Of a DNA stretch of 64,000 nt, positions 1-9,849 are shown in pieces; within the stretch, counting starts at the first letter, position 1; each line of letters starts with the position of its first letter. The DNA lies in contig CALKIZ010000038.1 in assembly GCA_937995735.1 (NCBI GenBank), positions 1 to 64,000 of the forward strand, written 5' to 3'. Source of the DNA: an uncultured Neomegalonema sp. (lineage in GTDB: Bacteria > Pseudomonadota > Alphaproteobacteria > Rhodobacterales > Rhodobacteraceae). The notes beneath the pieces were generated by a model. That model saw only the letters and a list, made by a program, of their open reading frames with translations, made no database searches and was not told the origin of the DNA. Position numbers and translations under genes: made by a program.

Positions 1-2
1 GT

Positions 3-245
3 CCGTCGATGGGATCGGTCGGCGATTGCTATGACAACGCCATGTGCGAAAGCTTCTTCGCGACGCTCGAATGCGAGTTACTCGACCGCCGAAAGTTCAA
101 GACCAAAGCTGAAGCGCGGGTCGCCTGCTTCGAGTTCATCGAAGGCTGGTACAACCCCTCGCGTCGTCACTCGGCTTTGGGGTACAAGTCGCCAATCAAC
201 TACGAAAGGACCGTCACTGAGGGGCTAGAATCTCTAAGCCCATAA
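3..245 (+). CDS. IS3-family transposase, C-terminal fragment
   Basis: The reading frame is already open at the left edge of the window, so only the last ~80 residues are visible. They match the end of the rve/DDE integrase core of IS3-family OrfB proteins: NAMCESFFATLE carries the last catalytic Glu, followed by the typical GWYNPSRRHSALGY block and a short tail. The protein would cut and join insertion-sequence ends. The OrfA and upstream OrfB parts, if present, lie outside the window. The segment just after the stop (about 246-275) probably holds the right inverted repeat, but the left end is not visible, so I cannot define it. Family assignment is firm; whether the element is intact is unknown. 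Confidence 0.9.
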   Translation, partial: PSMGSVGDCYDNAMCESFFATLECELLDRRKFKTKAEARVACFEFIEGWYNPSRRHSALGYKSPINYERTVTEGLESLSP

Positions 246-279
246 CCGACCACCAAACAGGGGGAACTCCACTTGAACG

Positions 280-301
280 ATTGCGTGTCAATTGCGTGTC
301 A
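280..301. repeat. tandem 11-bp direct repeat between IS end and tRNA
   Basis: The unit attgcgtgtca occurs twice with no gap, directly between the transposase gene and the 3' end of the tRNA-Arg gene. It could be a duplicated recombination or insertion scar. It is short, so chance cannot be excluded. Confidence 0.6.
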
Positions 302-340
302 GACAACACCGTTGACCTATCGCTAACCCATTGTAATGAT

Positions 341-417
341 TGGCGCACCCATCAGGATTCGAACCTGAGACCTCTGCCTTCGGAGGGCAGCGCTCTATCC
401 AGCTGAGCTATGGGTGC
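341..417 (-). tRNA. tRNA-Arg (anticodon CCG)
   Basis: Read on the minus strand this folds into a full cloverleaf. The 7-bp acceptor stem is GCACCCA paired with TGGGTGC, the D-arm contains AGCTCAGCTGGATAGAGC, the anticodon loop is CTCCGAA (anticodon CCG, reading CGG), the T-arm has GGTTCGAATCC, and CCA is encoded at the 3' end. The 3' end faces the IS3 fragment, the usual side for integration of mobile elements into tRNA genes. Confidence 0.95.
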
Positions 418-577
418 TTCATCGCTCTGATAGCTCATCGGATTGAAGTGTGCAATCGGGTTGATGGTCGCGTCCCACAGTTGCTTTGCAAATGGCAGAC
501 TGGGTATATCCTTCGGGAGCTTGCGGGTATAAAGCTTACATCCATTTGACAACACCGAGGCTCAGGTCAAACGATGC

Positions 578-883
578 TCAATGCGACCAAGGAATACGCC
601 GCGATGAAGAAAAGTTGTCGCCATAACCGCGTGGACGATGGCGGCGAGGCTGGGGGTCTTCGATAAGGTACGCAACACCATGGCGCTGCACATATCCGAT
701 GGCAGCTTCTTTCGTGTCAAACTGCAATTTGACCTGAGAGTTCATGTCGGTCTGCCCGGTCCATCCCATCAACGGGTCAACGGGACGAGCCGACTCGGAT
801 GGAAACTCCACGGTCCAGCCTTTGGATTGACCCTGACCTGAGGTCATTGAGCTGCGTGCAGGCTGATAAATTCTTGCTGGCAT
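578..883 (-). CDS. ETC complex I subunit, NDUFS4-like accessory protein
   Basis: A 101-residue protein that fits PF04800, the NDUFS4/AQDQ family, along its whole length. It opens with the typical MPARIYQPARSSMTSG segment, has PLMGWTGQTDMNSQ in the middle, DTKEAAIGYVQRHG near residue 60, and ends with the conserved RRIPWSH. In mitochondria and alphaproteobacteria this subunit sits on the peripheral arm of NADH:ubiquinone oxidoreductase and supports assembly or stability of the N module. It stands alone here, away from a nuo operon, which is common for this gene. The first ATG of the family start is used. A strong hairpin lies about 19 nt upstream of the start. Confidence 0.92.
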   Translation of the reverse strand: MPARIYQPARSSMTSGQGQSKGWTVEFPSESARPVDPLMGWTGQTDMNSQVKLQFDTKEAAIGYVQRHGVAYLIEDPQPRRHRPRGYGDNFSSSRRIPWSH

Positions 884-901
884 TCAAAATCTCTAAATTT
901 T

Positions 902-952
902 TTGCGCGCGATCAGACTTCACGTCTATGCCGTGATGTCTGATCGCGCGCAA
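902..952. repeat. long perfect inverted repeat upstream of the NDUFS4-like gene
   Basis: Two 16-bp perfect arms (902-917 and 937-952, TTGCGCGCGATCAGAC and its complement) enclose 19 nt. Inside, after one T-T mismatch, another 5 bp can pair, leaving a 7-nt loop. In the minus-strand transcript it sits just ahead of the NDUFS4-like start; a terminator, an operator or a 5'-UTR structure are all possible. The rest of the 884-1226 gap is AT-rich near 1020-1110 and shows no convincing gene. Confidence 0.75.
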
Positions 953-1226
953 GCTCAGATGTTAGATTGGCCCAGTGCGCTAGGAGCGAGGGGGGTGAGG
1001 CTGCACACTACAATCAATTATCTGACCCTACATTTTAAACGTCATTCAAAGCGAAATGGTTCAAATAAAAATATACGATTTATGAATTTTACTCACCGCT
1101 AGGAGCTGTCGGGTTTATTGATATGGATTTTTATGACGGCCTTGAATGACTTAGAGAACTTCAAAGTCATGCTAGGCCATGATCAAATGAGCGCGTAGTT
1201 CGTTCTAAAATGTAAGAGGAAAAGCG

Positions 1227-1844
1227 ATGATTGATACAGCCCTTCTCATCATTGATGTACAAAATGACTTCTGCCCTAGAGGAGCATTGGCTGTGGCAGA
1301 GGGGGATCAAATTGTCCCGTTGATCAATCAGCTTCAATCAAAGTTCCCATTAAAAGTGCTGACGCAAGACTGGCATCCGGCAGAGCATACGTCATTCGCT
1401 GGCAACCACCCGGATGCTCAACCATTTTCGATGATCGATATGCCATACGGTCCACAAGTTTTATGGCCGACGCATTGTGTACAAGGATCGTATGGTGCTG
1501 ACTTTCATAATGATTTAGAGACGGATAATGTGGCGCTGATCGTGCGAAAAGGATTTCGGAAAGAGATAGACAGTTATTCAGCGTTCTTTGAAAACGATCA
1601 GACGACTCCGACTGGATTGACAGGATATCTGCGGGAGCAAGGCATCACCTCGCTTGTTATGACAGGTCTTGCGACAGATTTTTGCGTCAGGTTTTCGGCT
1701 GTCGATGCTGCGAAACTCGGATTTGGTGTTTCGGTGGTCAGTGATGCTTGTCGCGCCATTGATATGGACGGTTCTTTGGAAAGTGCGATGCGCGACTTTA
1801 AAGAGAACGGCGTGAAAATAACCACTTCGGGGGCATTTTTGTGA
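1227..1844 (+). CDS. pncA: nicotinamidase (PncA-type isochorismatase-fold hydrolase)
   Basis: A 205-residue cysteine hydrolase that deamidates nicotinamide to nicotinate in the NAD salvage (Preiss-Handler) route in the cytoplasm. The catalytic triad is visible as Asp10 (LLIIDVQNDF), Lys108 (VRKG) and Cys153 (TGLATDFCV). The metal site is Asp48, His50 and His54 in QDWHPAEH. WPTHCVQGSYGA near residue 80 is also characteristic of bacterial PncA and separates it from general isochorismatases. A good Shine-Dalgarno (AGAGGA) precedes the ATG. It is monocistronic, with a hairpin behind it. Confidence 0.95.
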   Translation: MIDTALLIIDVQNDFCPRGALAVAEGDQIVPLINQLQSKFPLKVLTQDWHPAEHTSFAGNHPDAQPFSMIDMPYGPQVLWPTHCVQGSYGADFHNDLETDNVALIVRKGFRKEIDSYSAFFENDQTTPTGLTGYLREQGITSLVMTGLATDFCVRFSAVDAAKLGFGVSVVSDACRAIDMDGSLESAMRDFKENGVKITTSGAFL

Positions 1845-1863
1845 TCGGAACACGCTTGTGGTC

Positions 1864-1897
1864 AAAAGCTATAGCGACGAATGCTATTCCAGCTTTT
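1864..1897 (+). terminator. probable terminator of pncA
   Basis: AAAAGCT plus ATAGC pairs with GCTAT and AGCTTTT around a 7-nt loop with a small bulge. The hairpin ends in a short T run, about 20 nt after the pncA stop. Confidence 0.5.
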
Positions 1898-2021
1898 CTT
1901 GTTGTATGATGACCATGTTCTTTTAACGCGGCGTGGACGCGCGTCATCTGTTGAAGTCGAAGAATACACAGCCGATATCCACCGCGTATGAAATGCCGGA
2001 ATCCGTATTAGAGGACGATCT

Positions 2022-2846
2022 ATGACCGATCAAAATGTGACTGCTGAAAGCACACAAGAGACAGAATTCCCGATTCCGGCGGGTGTTTATGCAGAAAAGG
2101 TCGCCTCGGTAAAACATTACACCGACAGGTTATTCCAGTTTCGTATAACACGGCCTGCGGCACTGCGCTTCCGTTCCGGTGAGTTCGTCATGATCGGGTT
2201 ACCTAACGCGGAAAAGCCGGTTTTCCGTGCGTATTCTATTGCCAGCCCGTCATGGGATGAGCAAATTGAGTTTTTTTCGATCAAAGTCGAAGATGGTCCT
2301 CTCACAGAGCATCTGCAAAAGGTGCAACCCGGCGATACTATTTTGATGCGTAAAAAGCCCGTAGGAACACTGGTCAATGATGCGCTGATTCCTGGTAAAA
2401 CCTTGTATATGATCTCAACAGGGACCGGAATTGCACCCTTTGCATCGCTCATCCGTGAACCTGAGACGTATGAAAAGTTTGAAAAGGTTGTCTTGACGCA
2501 TACTTGCCGTGAAGCGGGAGAATTGACTTATGGGTATGATGTCGTTGCTGCGGCGAAGGCCGATCCGCTGGTAGGAGAAGAAGCAACAAAACAACTTGTT
2601 CATGTTGCCTCGACAACGCGCGAGACATCTGAGCGTATGGGCAGGATCACGACCCAAATTGAAGATGGCTCTCTTTTTGAGTATCTCGGCGTGCCCCCCC
2701 TGAACCCGGAGACAGACCGTGGCATGATTTGCGGCTCTATGGAGATGCTGAAAGACGTAAAGGCGTTATTTGAAAAGGCGGGTATGACCGAGGGCGCAAA
2801 CAACCGCCCTGCGGAATTTGTGGTAGAACGCGCGTTTGTTGACTGA
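2022..2846 (+). CDS. fpr: ferredoxin--NADP(+) reductase
   Basis: A 274-residue flavoprotein of the bacterial FPR class. It moves electrons between NADPH and ferredoxin or flavodoxin, supporting redox balance and oxidative-stress defence. The FAD-binding RAYSIAS motif is at about residues 69-75, SIKVEDGPLT follows, and the NADP-binding STGTGIAPFASL lies near residue 132. CGSMEMLKD is the nicotinamide-domain signature. The end VVERAFVD matches the short C-terminal extension of alphaproteobacterial FPRs. About 20 extra N-terminal residues precede the conserved core. A GAGGA sequence about 7 nt upstream supports the ATG used. It is a single gene between pncA and glmU. Confidence 0.93.
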   Translation: MTDQNVTAESTQETEFPIPAGVYAEKVASVKHYTDRLFQFRITRPAALRFRSGEFVMIGLPNAEKPVFRAYSIASPSWDEQIEFFSIKVEDGPLTEHLQKVQPGDTILMRKKPVGTLVNDALIPGKTLYMISTGTGIAPFASLIREPETYEKFEKVVLTHTCREAGELTYGYDVVAAAKADPLVGEEATKQLVHVASTTRETSERMGRITTQIEDGSLFEYLGVPPLNPETDRGMICGSMEMLKDVKALFEKAGMTEGANNRPAEFVVERAFVD

Positions 2847-3079
2847 CCACAGGCTTGTTTGAAAAAGAAATTCTCTTTTTGATTGTCTGATACGAGATTA
2901 TTGGCTTTCGGGAAATATCCGATTGCTCGTACTAGCGATATGTGACGCAAAGTTCTTGCGTCTATATTGCAAGATATTAACCATTTTCAATTCGGATGGG
3001 TGATCAGCGTATGGCGTAGTGACATCCTGTCATTGCGTTTGTAGTACGACGAACGATTTACTGTTTGGAAGGTCTCCCC

Positions 3080-4438
3080 ATGACGACTCCCACTGCCGTG
3101 TGCCTCTTGGCAGCCGGAAAAGGCACGCGAATGCGATCTGACCTTCCTAAAGTTCTTCACAAAATTGCCGGTCTGCCGATGCTGAGTCATGCGTTAAACA
3201 GTGCCAAAAGCTGTGCGCCTTCGCGTGCCGTCATTGTGACAGGTCATCAGGCTGAAAGAGTTGCCAAGACCGCCAAAGAGCTATCGCCCGAAGCAGTGTG
3301 CGTTGTTCAGGAACCGCAACACGGGACCGGACATGCAGTTTTGCAAGCAAAAGAAGCGCTCGAGGACTTTGACGGGGATGTTTTCATTCTCTTTGCTGAT
3401 ACGCCGTTGATTCGACCTGAAACACTTGTTGCGATGGCTGAAGCCCGCACAAAAGGCGCTGCTGTGGTTGTGTTGGGCTTTGATGCTGCAATTCCGGGGG
3501 GCTATGGCCGTTTGATCGAAGGAGAAGGCGGTCTGGAGAAGATCGTCGAAGCGAAAGATGCTTCCGAAGAAGAATTGGCTGTAAAGCTGTGCAATTCCGG
3601 TGTGATGTGCGTCGATAGCCGAACGTTATTCAAGCTGCTTGATCGTGTGACCAACGACAATGCCAATGGCGAATACTATCTCACAGATATTGTTGGCCTT
3701 GCTCGTGCTGATGGGTTGCCTTGCGCTGTCGTGCGCTGTGACGAGGAAGAAACGCTCGGCGTTAATAGCCGTGTTGATCTGGCTGCGGGTGAAGCGGCGT
3801 TTCAAGAGCGCGCGCGGATGGCTGCGATGGTCAGCGGGGTGACGCTAACGGACCCGGCAAGTGTCTCATTTTCACATGATACTGTGCTTGGGCAGGACGT
3901 CATTGTCGAACCAAATGTGGTGTTCGGACCAGGTGTTACTGTTGAAAGTGGCGCGACGATCCGGGCTTTCTCGCATCTTGAGGGTTGTCGGGTTGCTGCG
4001 GGCGCGATCATCGGCCCATACGCCCGTTTGCGTCCCGGAGCGGATATCGGAGAGGGCGCGCGGATTGGAAACTTTGTTGAAGTAAAGAACGCGACATTCT
4101 CAGCGGGCGCAAAAGCGAACCATCTCACCTATGTCGGTGATGCGACGGTTGGCGAGAAAGCCAACATTGGCGCGGGAACGATTACCTGTAATTACGACGG
4201 ATATTTAAAGCATCGCACTGACATCGGTGCAGAGGCCTTCATTGGCTCAAACACCGCGTTGGTTGCGCCTGTTTCTGTAGGCTCGCGCGCGACGGTCGCC
4301 GCCGGGTCTGTTATCGTTGAGAATGTTGCCGATGATGCTCTTGCACTGGCACGAGGGCGTCAAACTAATAAGCCGGGTTTAGCCGCGCGATTGCGTGAAG
4401 CACTCTCGGAGGCAAAAGCTAAAGTTAAGGATTCTTGA
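3080..4438 (+). CDS. glmU: bifunctional UDP-GlcNAc pyrophosphorylase / glucosamine-1-P acetyltransferase
   Basis: A 452-residue two-domain enzyme making the last two steps to UDP-N-acetylglucosamine, precursor of peptidoglycan and lipid A. The N-terminal nucleotidyltransferase domain begins with LAAGKGTRM then LPKVLHKIAG; QHGTGHA and FADTPLI follow. The C-terminal half is a left-handed beta-helix of hexapeptide repeats with NHLTYVGDA (catalytic His) and GAGTITCNYDG. An upstream TTG is in frame, but the ATG used here has GGAAGG 6-7 nt ahead and fits family starts. It opens the glmU-glmS-glmM cluster. A TTAACCAT motif at 2977-2984 lies in its promoter region. Confidence 0.96.
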   Translation: MTTPTAVCLLAAGKGTRMRSDLPKVLHKIAGLPMLSHALNSAKSCAPSRAVIVTGHQAERVAKTAKELSPEAVCVVQEPQHGTGHAVLQAKEALEDFDGDVFILFADTPLIRPETLVAMAEARTKGAAVVVLGFDAAIPGGYGRLIEGEGGLEKIVEAKDASEEELAVKLCNSGVMCVDSRTLFKLLDRVTNDNANGEYYLTDIVGLARADGLPCAVVRCDEEETLGVNSRVDLAAGEAAFQERARMAAMVSGVTLTDPASVSFSHDTVLGQDVIVEPNVVFGPGVTVESGATIRAFSHLEGCRVAAGAIIGPYARLRPGADIGEGARIGNFVEVKNATFSAGAKANHLTYVGDATVGEKANIGAGTITCNYDGYLKHRTDIGAEAFIGSNTALVAPVSVGSRATVAAGSVIVENVADDALALARGRQTNKPGLAARLREALSEAKAKVKDS

Positions 4439-4528
4439 ACTAAGACACGTCATGGCTAGTGAATGATTATCTTCGAATGATTTTAGAATAAGTTTTCACT
4501 GAAAATGTTCTTCTTTTGTCAAGGAAGC

Positions 4529-4543
4529 GTGATGTAGGTCACA
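4529..4543. promoter_or_regulatory. CRP/FNR-family-like palindrome, site 1, upstream of glmS
   Basis: GTGA-N6-TCACA matches the CRP half-site architecture TGTGA-N6-TCACA except for the outermost base. Its centre is 31 bp from the centre of site 2, close to three helical turns. The protein that binds it is inferred only. Confidence 0.5.
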
Positions 4544-4558
4544 TGTTGAAGAACGAAA

Positions 4559-4574
4559 TGTGATGTACGTCACT
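4559..4574. promoter_or_regulatory. CRP/FNR-family-like palindrome, site 2, upstream of glmS
   Basis: TGTGA-N6-TCACT shares nearly the same spacer as site 1 (TGTACG against TGTAGG). It ends 37 nt before the glmS start, so it would overlap or lie just inside a promoter. Two near-identical sites in phase make chance unlikely. Confidence 0.55.
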
Positions 4575-4611
4575 AAGTGGCCTGACGGTCGAAAAAGGCT
4601 TGGAGATTGAG

Positions 4612-6435
<1,824 letters not shown>

Positions 6436-6527
6436 ACCTGAAATTGTAAACAATTAAGATACCAGATGTACTGGAAACAGCGGGGCATCGGCGAACAACT
6501 TCGGGCATAAAGAAAAAGAGGCACACC

Positions 6528-7883
6528 ATGAGCGGTGAACGCAGATTGTTTGGTACTGACGGCATTCGAGGTCGGGCCAATACTTATCCGATTACGGCGG
6601 AAATCGCGTTAAAGGTCGGTATGGCCGCAGGCCGCTATTTTACGCGCGGCGCACATAAGCATAAAGTCGTCATCGGGAAAGATACACGGCGTTCGTCCTA
6701 CATGCTGGAAAGCGCTTTGACCGCCGGGTTTACCTCAATGGGCTTTGCGGTGACGACCATGGGGCCAATCCCAACGCCTGCTATTGGAATGTTGGTGAAA
6801 AGTCTGCGTGCCGATCTCGGGGTGATGATTTCCGCTTCGCATAACTTGCACCATGATAATGGCATCAAATTATTCGGACCGGATGGCTTTAAACTGTCTG
6901 ATGATGTCGAGGATGTCATCGAAGCGTATATGAAAGCTGATATCTCTGAGTTTCTCGCGAACCCGATCGCGATGGGCAATCACAGACGTCTGGAAACAGG
7001 CCGCGCCCGCTATATCGAGTTCGCAAAATCAACGATCCCGCGCGCCATGAACTTTGAAGGACTTAAGATCGTTGTTGATTGTGCGAATGGAGCAGCTTAC
7101 CGCACGGCTCCGAATATGTTGTGGGAGCTGGGCGCTGAAATTGTGCCGATTGGCGTCTCGCCGAATGGCCTGAACATCAATGACGGTTGCGGCTCGACCA
7201 ACACGACGTTAGCGCAAGAGACGGTTGTTGCCGAAAATGCGGATCTGGGAATTTGCCTCGACGGGGATGCGGATCGTGTCCACATTATCGACAATACCGG
7301 CGCATTGGTCGATGGCGATCAGATCATGGCACTCATTGTTAGAAGCTGGGCGCGGCAAGGTAAATTGCGTGGTGGCGGCTTGGTTACGACAGTGATGTCA
7401 AACCTCGGGCTGGAACGTTTGCTTGCATCTGAAGGACTAGAGACAGTCCGCACGAAAGTTGGTGACCGTTACGTTGTCGAAGCCATGCGGGGTGGTGATT
7501 ATAACGTTGGCGGTGAGCAATCCGGACATGTCGTTTTATCGGACTTTGTTACTACCGGCGATGGGACAATCACTGCGCTGCAGGTTTTGTCCGAGATTAT
7601 TCAGTCAGGAAAACCGGCTGCGGAGTTGTGCCATCAATTTGATCCACTGCCTCAACTTTTGCAAAATGTGCGGTTCAAACGCGGGCAAACACCGTTGGCT
7701 ACGGATGCTGTGCAGGCGGCGATTGCTGATGGTGAAGACCGGTTGAACGGCCACGGTCGCTTGCTGATCCGTGAAAGCGGAACCGAACCTGTTATCCGCG
7801 TGATGGGCGAGGGCGAAGACCCTGATGCGGTTAAATCTGTCGTGTCAGATATTTGCCAAACCATCGAGAGCGCGGTGGCCTGA
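6528..7883 (+). CDS. glmM: phosphoglucosamine mutase
   Basis: A 451-residue alpha-D-phosphohexomutase converting glucosamine-6-P to glucosamine-1-P, between the GlmS and GlmU reactions. It begins with LFGTDGIRG. The phosphoserine loop is ISASHN (active Ser104), metal-binding DGDADR follows, GGEQSGH is the sugar loop, and [12 protein letters not shown] is the phosphate-binding C-terminal loop. The residues after the Ser loop read LHHDNGIK, where PFYDNGIK or PYYDNGIK is more usual. It sits 92 nt after glmS on the same strand; co-transcription is likely. Confidence 0.96.
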   Translation: MSGERRLFGTDGIRGRANTYPITAEIALKVGMAAGRYFTRGAHKHKVVIGKDTRRSSYMLESALTAGFTSMGFAVTTMGPIPTPAIGMLVKSLRADLGVMISASHNLHHDNGIKLFGPDGFKLSDDVEDVIEAYMKADISEFLANPIAMGNHRRLETGRARYIEFAKSTIPRAMNFEGLKIVVDCANGAAYRTAPNMLWELGAEIVPIGVSPNGLNINDGCGSTNTTLAQETVVAENADLGICLDGDADRVHIIDNTGALVDGDQIMALIVRSWARQGKLRGGGLVTTVMSNLGLERLLASEGLETVRTKVGDRYVVEAMRGGDYNVGGEQSGHVVLSDFVTTGDGTITALQVLSEIIQSGKPAAELCHQFDPLPQLLQNVRFKRGQTPLATDAVQAAIADGEDRLNGHGRLLIRESGTEPVIRVMGEGEDPDAVKSVVSDICQTIESAVA

Positions 7884-7900
7884 TTTCTTTGAAAAATTGA

Positions 7901-7929
7901 GAGCGTTCCAAGTTTATCCCGAAACGCTC
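7901..7929. terminator. possible bidirectional terminator between convergent genes
   Basis: GAGCGTT and AACGCTC can pair across 15 nt between the converging glmM and DUF3179 genes. No T run follows on the plus strand, so the call is weak. Confidence 0.3.
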
Positions 7930-7969
7930 GTCATCATTGATTAAAAAGCGACTTTGCCGATTGGATCTA

Positions 7970-9355
7970 TCAACCCGGCCAAAGGACGGTTTCCGGGTGG
8001 AATTGTGACCATGCAAACCAGAATGCCTGATGGCTTCCCAGGTCAGCGCCGCTTGCGTCTACAGCTTTAATACCACCGGCATCAAGTTTCAGGCGCACGT
8101 TTTCAAACGAGATTTGGCCACCGCTTTTCAAAGCGACAAACGCTTTGCTTCGCTGGAATGCGACAGGTTTACCGGATGCCGTGAGAACGCCGATAATGTC
8201 TTCATGAACAGGCAAGCGGGGGTCAACATCGCCGACCGGAAAGATTGGTCCGTTCGCATCCCGACCGTTGCGGAAGTCAAAATCGCGACCAAGGGCAAGC
8301 GACTCCACGAGGACTGTTGTCTCAGGGTGTGCTCTTTTCCATGTGCCCCAATCGGTCGTAACAACGCTGGCTTGTTTGAGTTTGATGCCTTTTTTATGTA
8401 AAGGCCCCGTCACGGCGCTGCCTAGAAATGTATCAAAAACCGAGAAAGTGTTGACGTCGTACATTACTTTATTGGACCGGATTAAAAGGCCAGATGTGCG
8501 CAATACCGGGCGTTCTACACCCGCTGGCATTTGGTCGGTAAAGTACGCCTGTGCTGCGCCGCATAATGTACAGTATGGAATTCCGAGGTTTCTACCACCC
8601 AAGGTGTCATTGACCATTTCGCGCACTTCCATGATGCGCCGAGGATAGGCACGGAATTCTCCGTTCACGCCGACACCGAAAACAATGTCCTCGTCTTTGA
8701 GCCATGTTGCGTCCGCCGCGCTGCTTACTTCCGGATTATCAGCTGCCGGAATGCAATTACACAGTTCGTCCGTGGTATCGTATTGGCGATCATCAATAAG
8801 AACGCCGCCCCATGAAACATGTCGCCAGTCGATATCACCTTCGACAAAAATCCTGTCCCAGCCGGGAACGACATTTGTGAAAATAGCGCGCTTAGCTTGC
8901 AGATACTGAGGAGGAGCTGGAATATCCCATGCGATTAGGTGATCAGTTAAACCTTCCCAGTGATTTAGATCCGGCAACTGTTTGCCGAGCAGTTTTGAGG
9001 CAGTATCGTTGAGCGTTGAATTCAAGGACCGCGATGATACGAAGCGCATTAAATCGCTGATGATCCATGCGATTCTGGGATCATTCGATTGTGAGATGAC
9101 ATCTAGCGCAGCATCTTGCTCATCGCCCCACGTCGATTGCGTCATGCTCTCTATAAAGGCGGTTTGTACGGCGGCCTGTACTTGTGGAGACAGTGGACCT
9201 TTTGGAACTGCCGGGGGCTGGCCGAACTGTTGAGTTACGTAATCTGGAAGCGGTGCGGCGTGCTGTGCGCGTAGGGCATTTGACCAAAACAGCGTGAGCG
9301 TAACCAGTAACGCAACGAACAAGATGCGGGATTTCAGGAGGAGTGCTGATACCAT
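7970..9355 (-). CDS. DUF3179 domain-containing exported protein (first copy)
   Basis: A 461-residue protein with an N-terminal signal sequence (hydrophobic residues about 10-27, then ALRAQHA). The DUF3179 core covers roughly residues 200-440: VFGVGVNGEFRAYPRRIM, PYCTLCGAAQAY with a CxxC pair, and SGLLIRSNKVMYD. The biochemical role of DUF3179 is not established. The CTLCG pair and predicted export suggest a periplasmic redox or metal-related role, but that is speculation. A weak Shine-Dalgarno (AAAGGC) precedes the ATG. A second member is at 18835-20196; this copy has an extra ~100-residue helical N-terminal part (SNDPRIAWIISDLMRF) and a CNC motif near residue 200. Confidence 0.85.
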   Translation of the reverse strand: MVSALLLKSRILFVALLVTLTLFWSNALRAQHAAPLPDYVTQQFGQPPAVPKGPLSPQVQAAVQTAFIESMTQSTWGDEQDAALDVISQSNDPRIAWIISDLMRFVSSRSLNSTLNDTASKLLGKQLPDLNHWEGLTDHLIAWDIPAPPQYLQAKRAIFTNVVPGWDRIFVEGDIDWRHVSWGGVLIDDRQYDTTDELCNCIPAADNPEVSSAADATWLKDEDIVFGVGVNGEFRAYPRRIMEVREMVNDTLGGRNLGIPYCTLCGAAQAYFTDQMPAGVERPVLRTSGLLIRSNKVMYDVNTFSVFDTFLGSAVTGPLHKKGIKLKQASVVTTDWGTWKRAHPETTVLVESLALGRDFDFRNGRDANGPIFPVGDVDPRLPVHEDIIGVLTASGKPVAFQRSKAFVALKSGGQISFENVRLKLDAGGIKAVDASGADLGSHQAFWFAWSQFHPETVLWPG

Positions 9356-9484
9356 AGCGATGCCTTTCGCATATAAATTGTCTTTTAGAGTCGTGAAGGT
9401 TAACCTTCGACTTTACAACGCATTGCATTCGTTAGAAAAATCTAATCTAATGGACTAAATAGCGCGAGAGCGGGAAATCGAGTC

Positions 9485-9679
9485 TCAATTTGCTGTGTTT
9501 TCCATCACGATTGCATCAACAATGTTGCAATGCCGCTTTTGTTTCGCGGTTTCGAAGGCGGTGCGTAGCGTTTCCCGATCACCGATATGATTGGCGAGGA
9601 TAAAGATCAGACGGGCGTTATGAACGATCCGGTCACCGCTGAAGGTTTCATGTTTTTCTATGACGTCCGAATGGTCACC
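9485..9679 (-). pseudogene. unrecognised gene remnant
   Basis: Between two stop codons the minus strand has about 64 open codons with protein-like composition (ARLIFILANHIGDRETLRTA, later CNIVDAIVMENTAN) but no plausible start codon near the front. I do not recognise the family. Lack of a start and the stop immediately upstream suggest the 3' end of a lost gene. It abuts an oppositely oriented remnant at 9663-9755. An open stretch of this length could arise by chance. Confidence 0.35.
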
Positions 9680-9755
9680 TTATGATCCGAACACTCTCTA
9701 CAGCATCGTAGCGGGTACGAACGAGATTCAACGAAACACCTATACTGAAGTTTAA
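9663..9755 (+). pseudogene. acyl-CoA dehydrogenase C-terminal remnant
   Basis: About 30 codons ending in TAA read TSEWSPYDPNTLYS followed by IVAGTNEIQRNTYTEV. The AGTNEIQRN string is the signature near the C terminus of acyl-CoA dehydrogenases (usually GGTNEIQRNIIAERVLG), where it binds FAD across the dimer. Nothing upstream in the same frame continues the family, so this is a fossil left by deletion. It ends about 95 nt before the RND operon start and may overlap its promoter region. Confidence 0.6.
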
Positions 9756-9849
9756 GAAATCAGAAAATGAATTGTTACGGTTTTATTTATTGTTCATTTT
9801 TCTTGTTAATTATCTGAAAAATAACAATATAAACTTGATGGGTGATTCG

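Noticed and set aside
902-1102. 66-codon open frame
   Set aside because: It begins inside the long inverted repeat, has no ribosome binding site and shows no family features.
3065-3079. Upstream TTG start for glmU
   Set aside because: The ATG 15 nt later has a good Shine-Dalgarno and matches the conserved GlmU N terminus.
4439-4611. glmS ribozyme in the glmS leader
   Set aside because: The gap is 173 nt with no recognisable ribozyme core; CRP-like sites explain the symmetry seen.
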